Source: F23-D06 sp002392325 (GTDB lineage Bacteria > Bacteroidota > Bacteroidia > Bacteroidales > WCHB1-69). From it: 46,134 nucleotides of DNA. Positions 23,812 to 33,488 of the stretch are shown here, one piece after another. Within the stretch, counting starts at the first letter, position 1. Each line of letters starts with the position of its first letter. The position numbers and the translations under genes were made by a program. The notes beneath the pieces were generated by a model. The model was not told the origin of the DNA and ran no database searches. It saw only the letters and a program-made list of their open reading frames with translations. The stretch lies in NCBI GenBank assembly GCA_946624065.1, contig CAMORT010000013.1:1-46134 (forward strand). The letters run 5' to 3'.

Positions 23812-26346
23812 CGTTCCCTTGCGAACATATTTTTCCCCCTTCAAATCCGTATAACGGATGATGTAAACATACACAATACTATGGTAAACAGAGCCATTTG
23901 CGCTTACATGCCCATCCCATCTGAAATTCTTATCCGGCGAATAATACACTATCTCGCCCCAACGGTTGAATATGTGGATCTCAAAATCCGCAATCTGCGA
24001 CTGCACCCACTCCGGAATTGAAAAAACATCGTTCTCTCCATCCTTGTTCGCTGTGATCGCATTTGGCAGATACAATTCCACTTCCGGAAACGCTATATAA
24101 AGCGTGATATCCAACACACTGTCACACCCATAAACGCTCTCCAACACCACACTGGTGTCAATACGAGTGACGTCCGACAGCATCTCCTGGAGTATGAACA
24201 GCCCGTGTTGGTTGTAATCGGCCCCCTGCGAGATGGTCTCCACTATCTGATGGTGCAACACGGCGTGTACCCGCAACTTCAACTGGACCACACTGTCGCA
24301 GTCCCCAATCTGGATTCTTCTGAAAAAATGGTACTCCCGCGCCTCCGGAATATCCTCGGCGGAAATATTGAAGTTTTCATCAACATAGGACTCCCCCAAA
24401 CAGATGTCCGCCAACACCGTACTCTGTCGGATTGGGCATGGGTTGATGGAAAACGACATGATGTTGTCCGTCAGATCACACTCCTCCTGCTGACCTCCTA
24501 ATTGGGCGATGCCATTACCATTAACGGCAACGACTATGCTGTCCAAATTTGGGTGCGCGGCAAGTTCGGCCGCTGTGAACCGAACTGTGATATACATACA
24601 GTCATCCGCTTGGAGCGGTGTATTCACCGTCTCTGTATGGATCACTGTCTCCTGATGTGCGTTCGCATAATAGGTGATGGTGAACGGACTGTTCAAAACC
24701 AGACTTCCCGTGTTACAAAACCGGTAGGTGATGACCATCTCGCTGTTTTCAAACAAAACGCTAGTGTCGTTCGTCATTGTAGCATTCGCCAGCGGAACGA
24801 ACGGTCTCCCGTACATGTCTAACATAGTGGCTTGCTGCAGAAAATTGTTAAACGGACGACGCACCACTCCCTGCGGGTCCACGAATGTCGTAGCGGGGTT
24901 GAAATTAACCACTGGCACCGTAAGATCATTGTTCACATTCACCACATTGTACCCATGCTGGTTCCACACATAGCGCGCCGGAGCCCAAGTAACATTCGCC
25001 GGACTCCGGAAAACCTGTAGCTTAGCATGTTTATCCTCATTGGTGTTGTAGGTATTGTAGGAGGCAACCATTTCGGCCTGCCCGTCTCGGTCCAAGTCCA
25101 CGATAACGGGATAGTCAACTGCTGTCGGGGCCAAACACGCGAATGTGGATATGTTGTTCCCTGTGGTCCCGTCTATGATGCGCAAGTCCGTTTCGTCGCG
25201 ATAAACAATCTCAACAAAACCATCCTGATTGAAGTCGAAGGCGGTCATAGTCGTGGCTCCGGAAAGGTCGGTGGTGCTCTTTTGCCACATCTGCTGCAGG
25301 CCCTGTGTTGCTGACACATACTTATAGGCCGCAATATTAGTCACATATGTGAAGAGTATCTCCGTATATCCGTCATTGTCCACATCGGCCAGCAAAGCGC
25401 GAGAACCCGAGGTGGGAGCACTGTACGGGCAGAAAGCTATTGCTACTGGGAAACTCGTGCTACCGTAATATGGCTTCCATACATACATCTGGCCGCTCTG
25501 GACCACCACCACATCCAAATAACCGTCAAGGTCAATGTCCGCAACCGAGGTGAGTCCATCACCTGCTCCATTGCCCGTAATGGTCTTCCATAGGACGACA
25601 CTGTTTCCCGATGTGCCGTTAGTGTTGGTTATGCCTATTTTATAAACCTTGTTACCTCCCGCCAGTTCCAAGATGCCGTCATTATCAAAATCGGCGAACA
25701 CGGGCATAGCGGCCCTACCACGCACACTCTCGCCGCCCATGAACAACAAGGAACACCCGATAATCTCAGGAACCGAAACCAACAATTTGCCTGTCACGGC
25801 ATTGTATATCTTGTCCAATGACCATATCTCCGGTGTGCCGTCCCCGTTCACATCCGCAACAATCAGACTCGGTGACCTCTCGGCTGACGTCATCGCATCG
25901 GATGTCCATTGCAGCACCCCGTCGGGATGATAACATCGCAAATGCCCGTCATTGCCATGAACGAATATCTCCGCAATCCCATCCCTATCCACATCGGCCA
26001 CGGCTATGGGATACCCACCGTAAACATACATTTGGGGAACTGTGAAGGAGGTCTTCAACTGCAGGTTCTGACCATATATCACGATGGATGATGAGTAGTG
26101 GGGCGAAATATCATAACCCACCGTTACTACCTCTGATTCCCCGTCATTGTCAACATCTCCTATAAAAGGCTGAGCATACATATGGGACAAGGGCTGGCTC
26201 TCAACCCCACGCTCGATACCCCATGCCAACGCCTCAACTCCGGTGGCACAATCCGAATCCTCCACATTGTCAGGATACACCTCTTGCGCCGTAATCCACG
26301 CACATTGGATCAGGCATAGGATCAATATTAAACACCTGTGAGCCAT
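23797..26346 (-). CDS. T9SS type-B sorted secreted protein with FG-GAP-like repeats
   Basis: The frame is open to 26451, but the start at 26346 gives a clean signal peptide (MAHRCLILILCLIQCAWITAQ region) and lies 28 nt after a -7 box. The 849-residue protein has eight calcium-binding repeats of DxDxDG type in about residues 55-480 (DVDNDGE, DVDRDGI, DVNGDGT, DFDNDGI, DIDLDGY, DVDNDGY, DFNQDGF, DLDRDGQ). These probably form a beta-propeller. A CARDB-like region (about 560-670) and a gliding-motility-type C-terminal domain (YLPNAITANKDGENDVFSIP, FNRWGEIVYYS, YVYIIRYTD) follow. The latter is the T9SS type-B sorting signal, so the protein should be secreted across the outer membrane. Ligand unknown. 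Confidence 0.93.
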   Translation of the reverse strand: MAHRCLILILCLIQCAWITAQEVYPDNVEDSDCATGVEALAWGIERGVESQPLSHMYAQPFIGDVDNDGESEVVTVGYDISPHYSSSIVIYGQNLQLKTSFTVPQMYVYGGYPIAVADVDRDGIAEIFVHGNDGHLRCYHPDGVLQWTSDAMTSAERSPSLIVADVNGDGTPEIWSLDKIYNAVTGKLLVSVPEIIGCSLLFMGGESVRGRAAMPVFADFDNDGILELAGGNKVYKIGITNTNGTSGNSVVLWKTITGNGAGDGLTSVADIDLDGYLDVVVVQSGQMYVWKPYYGSTSFPVAIAFCPYSAPTSGSRALLADVDNDGYTEILFTYVTNIAAYKYVSATQGLQQMWQKSTTDLSGATTMTAFDFNQDGFVEIVYRDETDLRIIDGTTGNNISTFACLAPTAVDYPVIVDLDRDGQAEMVASYNTYNTNEDKHAKLQVFRSPANVTWAPARYVWNQHGYNVVNVNNDLTVPVVNFNPATTFVDPQGVVRRPFNNFLQQATMLDMYGRPFVPLANATMTNDTSVLFENSEMVITYRFCNTGSLVLNSPFTITYYANAHQETVIHTETVNTPLQADDCMYITVRFTAAELAAHPNLDSIVVAVNGNGIAQLGGQQEECDLTDNIMSFSINPCPIRQSTVLADICLGESYVDENFNISAEDIPEAREYHFFRRIQIGDCDSVVQLKLRVHAVLHHQIVETISQGADYNQHGLFILQEMLSDVTRIDTSVVLESVYGCDSVLDITLYIAFPEVELYLPNAITANKDGENDVFSIPEWVQSQIADFEIHIFNRWGEIVYYSPDKNFRWDGHVSANGSVYHSIVYVYIIRYTDLKGEKYVRKGTITVL

Positions 26347-26374
26347 AACGATTCTTTTAAACTTACCAAGAATG

Positions 26375-26382
26375 CAAAAATA
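26375..26382 (-). promoter_or_regulatory. -7 element for the T9SS cargo gene
   Basis: TATTTTTG on the minus strand, 28 nt before the start at 26346. No convincing -33 at the right spacing. Confidence 0.55.
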
Positions 26383-26440
26383 ATAAAAAAACAAGTTTAC
26401 CCCTACTTTTTCCAAACATATAACCACACGAATATTTTTA

Positions 26441-26448
26441 TACCTTTG
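26441..26448 (+). promoter_or_regulatory. -7 element for murF-alr
   Basis: TACCTTTG matches TAnnTTTG, 18 nt before the start at 26467. It shows that the longer open frame from 26338 is not the real start. Confidence 0.6.
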
Positions 26449-26466
26449 CACCGAAATTTACTGGAA

Positions 26467-28911
26467 ATGACCATTACCGATATTGCCCATATAATCAACC
26501 CGTTGGAGAGCATCATCCGCGATGACAGAATCGACATCACCCGCCTGTGCTTCGACAGCCGGAAAATCAGCAAACCCGACGAGTCCCTCTTCTTCGCCTT
26601 CAATACCGGCAAGAACGACGGCCACCGATACATCCCCGAACTGGCCCGCGACGGCGTGCACAACTTCGTGGTCTCTGACCCCGCCGCCGCCAACCTCGAC
26701 CCGCAAGGCAATTTCCTCGTTGTGAACAACACTCTCGCCGCCCTGCAAACCCTCGCCCAACACCACCGCTCCCAATTCCACTACCCCGTCATCGGCATCA
26801 CCGGCTCTAATGGCAAAACCATTGTCAAAGAATGGCTCAACACTATGCTCAACGACGACTTCCTCATCGTGCGAAGTCCCGACAGCTACAACTCCCAAAT
26901 CGGCGTGCCCCTCTCTGTCTGGCGCATGTCTGAACACCATAACCTGGCCATCTTCGAAGCCGGCATCTCCAAACCCGACGAGATGCAACCCCTCGCCAAC
27001 ATCATCCGACCCACCATCGGCATCCTGACCAATATCGGCATGGCCCACGCCCAGTTTTTCCAAAACCAGGCGCAAAAGACCATCGAGAAGCTCAAACTCT
27101 TTGAGCATGCCTCCAAACTGGTCTTCCACGACGACAACCCCGAACTCAACACCCTCCTCACCCTTCCCGAATACGACCACTTGCAAAAAATATCCTGGGG
27201 TAGTCCGCAATCCACCTATCCGGTTTCCTACACCACCGAAGACAATCATACTCTTCTCACTATCAACCAGTTCACCTACAGCATTCCATTCCTGGACTCC
27301 GCATCTATCGAGAATGCCACCCATGTTATCGTGACCATGCTGGAACTCGGTCTTAACCCCGACACCATCAACCAACGATTGGTTCGCCTCACCCACATCC
27401 GCATGCGCATGGAAATCATGGAAGGGCTCAACCACTCCGTGGTGATCAACGACACTTACAGTTTGGACACCAATTCACTGTATGCCGCTCTGGACTTCTT
27501 GGACACCCAAACCCAACTGCCCGACAAGGCGCTCATCCTTTCGGACTTTGAGCAAGTGGGAGACCTCAACGACCAAGATTACCAGGAACTTAACCGGCGA
27601 CTTGAGGAGCACCACATCCACCGGTTCATCGGTATCGGGAGTCACCTGTTAGCACACCGTCACTGCTTCACCTGTCCGAAAAGCGAGTTTTTCGCTTCTA
27701 CTGAGGAGTTTATCGGCAACCTGCCGGAGTTCTCCTACGAGTGCATCCTGGTAAAAGGCGCGCGCAACTCCCACTTCGAGAACATTGTGGCCAAACTGCA
27801 GCACATGACGCATCTTACCATCCTCAATGTCAGTCTGCCCGCGCTCACCCACAACCTCAACCTCCACCGCGCCCACCTGCGCCCCAACACTAAAATGGTG
27901 GCCATGGTGAAAGCCCACTCCTACGGCCTCGGCGATGTGGAACTGGTGAACGAACTTGTTGCGCAACACATTGACTATCTGGCGGTAGCATACACCGACG
28001 AGGGCGTGCGCCTGCGCAAGCGCCACATCCAAACCCCCATCATCGTGCTGGGCGCCGAAGCGCATAGTTTCGATGTGATGGTCAGACAAAACCTCGAACC
28101 CGAAATTTTCAATTTCTATTACCTCGGCGAACTGGTCAAAGTGCTTAAAAAACACCCGCAAATCCAACAGTTCAACATCCATATCAAACTCGATACCGGC
28201 ATGCACCGGCTGGGATTCGACCAGCAAGACATTCCGCAACTGATTGAATTTGTGAAACAAAACCCGCAACTGCACATCGCCTCCGTGTTCTCGCATCTGG
28301 CCGCTGCCGAGGACCCGCGCGAGGACGCCTACACGCACCACCAGATTGCCCTGTTCCAGCAGATGACCGACCAGCTCTGCGCCGCCTTCGACTACAAGAT
28401 TTTGCGCCATATCCTAAACAGCGCCGGCATTTACCGGTTCCCGGAAGCGCAGTTCGACATGGTGCGCCTTGGTATCAGTCTGTACGGATGCACCGAAATC
28501 GCTGAAGTGGCACCGCAACTGCACAATGTGGTCACCCTGAAAACCGTCATCACGCAGGTGAAGCACATCCCTGCCGGCGAAACCATCGGCTACAACCGCA
28601 GTTGGAAGCTGAAACGCGACGCGCAAGTAGCCATTATCCCCATCGGATACGCCGACGGCTACCCGCGTGAGCTGGGTAATGGCAAAGGCACCGTCATCAT
28701 TCAAGGGCAGAAAGTGCCCGTCATCGGCAAAATCTGCATGGACATGTGCATGCTGGATGTGACAGGACTCGCGATCCACGAGGGTGACGAAGTGGTAGTC
28801 TATGGCGAAGGCAACACCGTGTCCGACATGGCGGAGGCCGCAGGACTCATCAGCTACGAGCTGCTCACCCGCATTTCCAAACGCGTGCCCCGCGTGTACA
28901 TTAAAGAGTAG
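26467..28911 (+). CDS. murF-alr: MurF-alanine racemase fusion (UDP-MurNAc-tripeptide:D-Ala-D-Ala ligase / Alr)
   Basis: An 814-residue two-domain enzyme. The MurF half (about 1-450) has the ATP-binding P-loop GITGSNGKT (110-118) and adds D-Ala-D-Ala to the peptidoglycan precursor. The Alr half (about 460-814) carries the PLP Lys in MVKAHSYGLG, SLYG, the catalytic Tyr region TIGYNRSW and the KICMDMCMLDV active-site strand. It makes the D-alanine that MurF uses as dipeptide. This fusion is characteristic of Bacteroidota. The frame is open upstream to 26338, but the -7 box at 26441-26448 and the domain start favour 26467. Confidence 0.93.
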   Translation: MTITDIAHIINPLESIIRDDRIDITRLCFDSRKISKPDESLFFAFNTGKNDGHRYIPELARDGVHNFVVSDPAAANLDPQGNFLVVNNTLAALQTLAQHHRSQFHYPVIGITGSNGKTIVKEWLNTMLNDDFLIVRSPDSYNSQIGVPLSVWRMSEHHNLAIFEAGISKPDEMQPLANIIRPTIGILTNIGMAHAQFFQNQAQKTIEKLKLFEHASKLVFHDDNPELNTLLTLPEYDHLQKISWGSPQSTYPVSYTTEDNHTLLTINQFTYSIPFLDSASIENATHVIVTMLELGLNPDTINQRLVRLTHIRMRMEIMEGLNHSVVINDTYSLDTNSLYAALDFLDTQTQLPDKALILSDFEQVGDLNDQDYQELNRRLEEHHIHRFIGIGSHLLAHRHCFTCPKSEFFASTEEFIGNLPEFSYECILVKGARNSHFENIVAKLQHMTHLTILNVSLPALTHNLNLHRAHLRPNTKMVAMVKAHSYGLGDVELVNELVAQHIDYLAVAYTDEGVRLRKRHIQTPIIVLGAEAHSFDVMVRQNLEPEIFNFYYLGELVKVLKKHPQIQQFNIHIKLDTGMHRLGFDQQDIPQLIEFVKQNPQLHIASVFSHLAAAEDPREDAYTHHQIALFQQMTDQLCAAFDYKILRHILNSAGIYRFPEAQFDMVRLGISLYGCTEIAEVAPQLHNVVTLKTVITQVKHIPAGETIGYNRSWKLKRDAQVAIIPIGYADGYPRELGNGKGTVIIQGQKVPVIGKICMDMCMLDVTGLAIHEGDEVVVYGEGNTVSDMAEAAGLISYELLTRISKRVPRVYIKE

Positions 28912-28935
28912 AAACGCGATTTATCGCATTTCTAC
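28908..28935 (+). terminator. Hairpin at the end of murF-alr
   Basis: An 11-bp stem with one mismatch (28908-28919 with 28924-28935, loop TTTA) includes the stop codon. The following bases are T-rich but not a clean T run, so it is a possible attenuator or terminator upstream of the next promoter. Confidence 0.45.
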
Positions 28936-28952
28936 CTATTTGGTATTTTTTG

Positions 28953-28960
28953 TACTTTTG
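28953..28960 (+). promoter_or_regulatory. -7 element for the WbpM/CapD-like gene
   Basis: TACTTTTG matches TAnnTTTG, 26 nt before the start at 28987. A TTTC at 28929-28932 with a 20-nt spacer could be a weak -33. Confidence 0.6.
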
Positions 28961-28986
28961 CCGCCGAAAATTGGCAGATTATCACA

Positions 28987-30936
28987 ATGAATTCACCTGC
29001 AAAGAAACTATACCTGAGAATCCGCAACCTGCATATCACACCGGCATGGCTGATTATGTCTTTGGACATGCTGGTGGTGGCCATTTCCATCTTCCTCACG
29101 ATGATTATCCGGGCGAACTTCAAACTGCCCACACACCTTAACTACACCGACTGGATTTACGCCCCCATCATACTCCTCACCCTGCGGTTCATCTTCTTCG
29201 AAATATTCCAAACCCACCATCTGGTGGTACGCTACACCAGCACCAAAGATGTGGTCAAGATATTCTGGGCCTGCTTCTGCGGCACGCTGACCGTGGCCCT
29301 CATCAATCTTGTGGTTTTCACCATTAAAGGTAAATTCCTGATTCCCAATTCTGTATGGATGATGGAATTCTTCATCACCACCGTCTTACTGCTGATTTAC
29401 CGATTTGCTTTCAAGATGTATTATCTGGAAACGATGAATCCGGTCCGCTCCCGCAAAAACATCATTATATTCGGTGCAGGCGACTCCGGTATCATCACCA
29501 AGCGCACCATCGACCGTGACAACGCCAGCAAATACAATGTGCTGGCTTTCTTCGACGACGATCCCGCCAAGATCGGGATGCAACTGGAAAGTTTGCATGT
29601 CTATGATTTCCGAATGCTGGATGACTACCTCAGCACCAACAACATCTCATTCCTCATCATCGCGGTGCAGAAAATCAGCAACGCCAAAGTGAAGGCCATC
29701 ACGGAAATTGCGCTGCCGCACAATGTGAAAGTGCTCAAAGTGCCGCCCGTGTCCCGATGGCTGAATGGAAACCTGAGTTTCAAGCAGATCAAGAAGGTAA
29801 AGATTGAAGACCTCTTGGAACGCAACCCCATCCAACTGGACTTGTCGCTGCTGAACCCTGAACTGAACGGTCAAACCATCCTCATCACCGGTGCCGCCGG
29901 TTCCATCGGCAGTGAGATTGTGCGCCAGTTGCTCCAGTTCCAATACAAACGACTGGTACTCGTGGACGAGGCCGAGACACCCTGCTTCTTCTTGCAGAAT
30001 GAGCTGTTGCAGACCAACAATATGAAAGATATCGATTTGCACATTCACAGCATTTGCGATAAAGAATTGATGATCAAATTGTTTGAGCATTATCATCCCA
30101 ATGTCATTTTCCATGCGGCCGCCTACAAACATGTGCCCATGATGGAGAAGAATGTGCAGTCGGCCATCAAAAACAATGTGGCAGGCACCAAACTGCTGGC
30201 TGACCTGGCCGTGCAATACGGGGTGAAGAAGTTTGTGATGGTCTCCACTGACAAGGCGGTGAACCCCACCAATGTGATGGGTGCCTCCAAGCGCATCGCG
30301 GAGATGTATGTTCAGGCCCTCAACTTCCACCAGAACACCACCAAGTTCATCACCACGCGGTTTGGCAATGTGCTGGACTCCAACGGATCGGTGATTCCCA
30401 TCTTCCGCAAACAGATTGAGAACGGTGGGCCCCTTACCGTCACGCACCCCGACATCACGCGCTATTTCATGACCATCTCCGAGGCCTGCCAGCTGGTGCT
30501 GACCGCCGGAGCCATGGGAAAGGGTGGCGAAATCTTCATCTTCGACATGGGCAAGTCCGTCAAAGTCAGCGATGTGGCAAAAAAAATGATCCAACTGTCC
30601 GGTCTTACCTTGAACAAGGATATCTCCATCGAATACACGGGCCTGCGTCCCGGCGAAAAATTGTATGAAGAACTGCTGGCCGATGAGGAGAATACCATCA
30701 AGACAGAACACCAGAAGATCATGATTGCCAAAGTGCGCACCTACGAATACCAGACACTGGTACCTAAAATAGAAAAACTTATTGAGATACAGAACGATGA
30801 CGATTTCGCCATCGTCGCTCAAATGAAAGAAGTGGTTCCGGAGTTTATCAGCAACAATTCTATTTTCGAAGCCATTGACAACGCGCAAACTACTCAAAAG
30901 TCTCAACAACAAAAAGAAACAGAACCGAACGCATGA
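28987..30936 (+). CDS. WbpM/CapD-type membrane NDP-sugar 4,6-dehydratase
   Basis: A 649-residue protein with four N-terminal membrane segments (about 15-145), a Rossmann-like middle domain starting NIIIFGAGDSG, and a C-terminal SDR domain with ILITGAAGSIGSEIV near residue 298. The catalytic region reads VSTDKAVNPTNVMGASKR. The Met in place of the usual SDR Tyr is the SMK triad of the WbpM/FlaA1 subfamily. These enzymes convert UDP-GlcNAc to a 4-keto-6-deoxy sugar for O-antigen or capsule. The stop overlaps the wlbA-like start by 4 bp. The operon continues through rfaE2 and the M23 gene. Confidence 0.93.
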   Translation: MNSPAKKLYLRIRNLHITPAWLIMSLDMLVVAISIFLTMIIRANFKLPTHLNYTDWIYAPIILLTLRFIFFEIFQTHHLVVRYTSTKDVVKIFWACFCGTLTVALINLVVFTIKGKFLIPNSVWMMEFFITTVLLLIYRFAFKMYYLETMNPVRSRKNIIIFGAGDSGIITKRTIDRDNASKYNVLAFFDDDPAKIGMQLESLHVYDFRMLDDYLSTNNISFLIIAVQKISNAKVKAITEIALPHNVKVLKVPPVSRWLNGNLSFKQIKKVKIEDLLERNPIQLDLSLLNPELNGQTILITGAAGSIGSEIVRQLLQFQYKRLVLVDEAETPCFFLQNELLQTNNMKDIDLHIHSICDKELMIKLFEHYHPNVIFHAAAYKHVPMMEKNVQSAIKNNVAGTKLLADLAVQYGVKKFVMVSTDKAVNPTNVMGASKRIAEMYVQALNFHQNTTKFITTRFGNVLDSNGSVIPIFRKQIENGGPLTVTHPDITRYFMTISEACQLVLTAGAMGKGGEIFIFDMGKSVKVSDVAKKMIQLSGLTLNKDISIEYTGLRPGEKLYEELLADEENTIKTEHQKIMIAKVRTYEYQTLVPKIEKLIEIQNDDDFAIVAQMKEVVPEFISNNSIFEAIDNAQTTQKSQQQKETEPNA

Positions 30937-31907
30937 AGAATTTCGCCATTATCGGAGTAGGCGGTTATGTGGCGCCCAAGCATCTGAAAGCCATCAAGGA
31001 TACCGGCAACAACCTGGTTTCCGCATATGACATCAGCGACAGCGTGGGCATCATCGACAGTTATTTTCCTGATGCCAACTTCTTTACAGAACAAGAGCTG
31101 TTCGACCGCCACTGCACCAAAATCAAGAATACGGACAAGAAAATAGACATCGTCACCGTGTGCACGCCCAACTACCTGCACGATTCGCACACGCGCTACG
31201 CGCTGCGCTTGGGTTGTGATGTGATTTGCGAAAAACCATTGGTGCTGAACCCCTGGAATGTGGACGCACTGCAACGCATAGAGGAGGAAACCGGACACAC
31301 GGTCAACAACATCCTCCAACTGCGACTGCATCCTTCGGTCATTGCCTTGAAAAAGAAAATCGAAGAGGGACCTCAAGATAAAGTCTATGATGTCGATCTC
31401 ACCTATATCACTTCGCGTGGCAAGTGGTACTACACCTCTTGGAAAGGTGACTCGAAGAAAAGCGGCGGTATCGCCACCAACATCGGCATCCACTTTTTGG
31501 ACATGCTCGCCTACATTTTCGGGAATGTTCAGGAAAACATCGTGCATGTGTCGTCCCATGACCGTCTGGCCGGCTTCATCCGGCTCCAAAAGGCGCGGGT
31601 ACGCTATTTTCTGAGCATCAATGCCAACACTCTGCCACAAGAGGTGGCGGCACGCGGACAACGCACCTTCCGTTCCATCACCATCGGGCAGGAGGTGTTC
31701 GAGTTCAGCGACGGCTTCAACGACCTGCACACCGAAAGCTACCGGCAGATTTTGAACGGTAACGGTTTCGGATTGGACGAAGCGCGGAAATGCATCCAGA
31801 TTGTGTATGACATCCGCAACGCCAAACCCATCGGACTGGTGGGCGACTACCATCCGCTGGCCAAACTTCCGTTGGAACCCCATCCTTTCGGGTGGACAAC
31901 AATATAA
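30933..31907 (+). CDS. wlbA: WlbA/WbpB-like UDP-sugar 3-dehydrogenase (Gfo/Idh/MocA family)
   Basis: A 324-residue Rossmann oxidoreductase closely matching the WlbA/WbpB pattern. It shows KNFAIIGVGGYVAPKHLKAI at the N-terminus, SAYDISDSVGIID, VCTPNYLHDSHTRYALRLGC, the catalytic Lys in CEKPLVLNPWN, and YITSRGKWYYTSWKGD. WlbA/WbpB oxidises C3 of UDP-GlcNAc uronate, the step before 3-amination on the route to 2,3-diacetamido-uronic acids. The partner acetyltransferase and UDP-GlcNAc 6-dehydrogenase are not in the window. The DegT-type enzyme at 6434 could supply the amination, but this is a guess. Confidence 0.88.
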   Translation: MKNFAIIGVGGYVAPKHLKAIKDTGNNLVSAYDISDSVGIIDSYFPDANFFTEQELFDRHCTKIKNTDKKIDIVTVCTPNYLHDSHTRYALRLGCDVICEKPLVLNPWNVDALQRIEEETGHTVNNILQLRLHPSVIALKKKIEEGPQDKVYDVDLTYITSRGKWYYTSWKGDSKKSGGIATNIGIHFLDMLAYIFGNVQENIVHVSSHDRLAGFIRLQKARVRYFLSINANTLPQEVAARGQRTFRSITIGQEVFEFSDGFNDLHTESYRQILNGNGFGLDEARKCIQIVYDIRNAKPIGLVGDYHPLAKLPLEPHPFGWTTI

Positions 31908-31919
31908 CTCATTGATTTT

Positions 31920-32999
31920 ATGGAAAACGCACAAGTCAAAAAGAGGAACCCCATTTTCACAATCCTGCGATTCATTCTGTTCGTGGGATTGGGTGTCTTT
32001 TTTATATGGCTTTCACTGCGTGATTTGTCCAAAGAGGACATGCGCGCGATATGGGACTCCATGGGCAGCATCAACCACCTGTCGTGTTGGCTGCTGCTGA
32101 TCAGCGCCGCCATTATGGCTATTTTGGCGGATGTGGCGCGCGCGGTGCGTGCGAAAATCCTCATCGAGCCGCTGGGCTACAAGCCCCGTTTCTCCATGGT
32201 TTTCTACTCCGTAATGATATGCTATCTGGCCAACCTCGCCCTCCCGCGATTGGGTGAGATCCTGCGCTGCTCATTCCTCCAACGCTTTGAGAATGTGCCC
32301 TTCCAGAAATCCCTCGGCACCGTGCTTACCGAACGCGCGGTCGATATCATCTGCTGGCTGGCACTGCTATTGGTCGTCATCGGCATGAACACTGGCATGT
32401 TGTCGAATGTCATCATCGACCACGAAACGCAAACCTCCGTAGGCATGTGGATGGAGCAAAAGGGACTGTCCATTCTCGGCAACTATTTCATATACATATT
32501 GATAGGCGCAATCCTGCTGATTTGGCTGCTTCTGCGACTCACGCGCCGCTGGTGGTCAAAATACGCGTGGTGCATGAAAATCCGCAATTTCTTCGTAGGA
32601 TTATGGCAAGGCATCATCTCCATCAAAGATCTGCCCCATCCGGGACGCTACATCTTCTGGACCGTGGTCATGTGGATTTGCTACTACTTGGGCACCTACC
32701 TTTGTTTTTTCGCCATCCCTTACCTGCACGGACTTGGGCCGGGCGCCGCGCTGGCGGTACTCACCTTCGGTACCATCGCCTTCATGATTTCGCAGGGCGG
32801 ACTTGGTTCCTACCCGCTCATCACTGCCGGTATTTTGCTGATGTATGGTGTGAACTACACCCACGGCCTTGCCGCCGGCTGGATCGGCTGGATTCTGCAA
32901 ACCGCCGTGGCCCTGCTTGTGGGCTTCGCCTCCCTGTTTTTGTCCTCTTTTTATAAGAAACAAGACTCTTCCATCGTTAAACCTGAAACCGAATCTTAA
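31920..32999 (+). CDS. Lysylphosphatidylglycerol synthase TM-like / UPF0104 membrane protein
   Basis: A 359-residue multi-pass membrane protein with about eight hydrophobic segments. Family signatures include NHLSCWLLLISAAIMAILAD, LALPRLGEILRCSFL and the G-rich MISQGGLGSYPLITAGI loop. It belongs to the LPG-synthase TM-region family (MprF flippase-like, YbhN). There is no synthase domain, so it is probably a lipid or glycolipid flippase-type protein. It is directly followed by rfaE2 with no gap (stop 32999, start 33000), tying it to the LPS/glycan operon. Confidence 0.9.
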   Translation: MENAQVKKRNPIFTILRFILFVGLGVFFIWLSLRDLSKEDMRAIWDSMGSINHLSCWLLLISAAIMAILADVARAVRAKILIEPLGYKPRFSMVFYSVMICYLANLALPRLGEILRCSFLQRFENVPFQKSLGTVLTERAVDIICWLALLLVVIGMNTGMLSNVIIDHETQTSVGMWMEQKGLSILGNYFIYILIGAILLIWLLLRLTRRWWSKYAWCMKIRNFFVGLWQGIISIKDLPHPGRYIFWTVVMWICYYLGTYLCFFAIPYLHGLGPGAALAVLTFGTIAFMISQGGLGSYPLITAGILLMYGVNYTHGLAAGWIGWILQTAVALLVGFASLFLSSFYKKQDSSIVKPETES

Positions 33000-33482
33000 A
33001 TGACCCACCTCGAACACATACGGAATAAAATTGTTGATGCAGCATTCTTTACGGAGAATGAGGAGGAACTGCACCGTCAGAAAATCGTGTTCACCAACGG
33101 GTGCTTCGACATTCTGCATGTCGGGCATATCACCTACTTGGCCAAAGCCCGGCAACTCGGCGATTTGCTGGTAGTAGGGTTGAACAGCGACGCCTCCGTG
33201 CGCCGTTTGAAAGGTCCCGACCGCCCCGTAAACGCACAAGACGCACGGGCATTGGTGCTGGCCGCCTTGGAAATGGTGGATTATATCGTGTTTTTTGAAG
33301 AAGATACTCCTTACAACATTATCATTACCGTAAAACCCGACATTTTAGTGAAGGGCGGGGATTACCAGATTGACAACATTGTGGGCGGCGACTTCGTGCG
33401 CGCGCGGGGCGGCCAAGTGCTCACCATTCCCTTTGTGGAGGGCTTCTCCACCTCATCCATACTTGAAAATCTAAAACAATAA
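33000..33482 (+). CDS. rfaE2: D-glycero-beta-D-manno-heptose-1-phosphate adenylyltransferase (RfaE2/HldE C-domain)
   Basis: A 160-residue cytidylyltransferase-like protein with the nucleotide-binding FTNGCFDILHVGH (HVGH 40-43), GLNSDASVRRLKG, DYIVFFEEDTP and the FVEGFSTSSIL end motif. This is the stand-alone adenylyltransferase domain of HldE, which makes ADP-heptose from heptose 1-phosphate and ATP. With gmhA in the same window, LPS-core heptose synthesis is likely. The kinase (RfaE1) and GmhB phosphatase are not in the window. It lies in an operon with the upstream membrane protein and the M23 gene (6-bp gap). Confidence 0.93.
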   Translation: MTHLEHIRNKIVDAAFFTENEEELHRQKIVFTNGCFDILHVGHITYLAKARQLGDLLVVGLNSDASVRRLKGPDRPVNAQDARALVLAALEMVDYIVFFEEDTPYNIIITVKPDILVKGGDYQIDNIVGGDFVRARGGQVLTIPFVEGFSTSSILENLKQ

Positions 33483-33488
33483 CGGAAG

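Noticed and set aside
26338..26466. Upstream extension of murF-alr (43 extra residues)
   Set aside because: It crosses a -7 promoter box and the divergent gene's start, and shows no MurF similarity.
29647..30912. 421-aa minus-strand open frame antisense to the WbpM-like gene
   Set aside because: Shadow frame; the plus strand has complete dehydratase motifs.
30903..31934. 343-aa minus-strand open frame antisense to wlbA
   Set aside because: Shadow frame; the plus strand matches WlbA/WbpB throughout.
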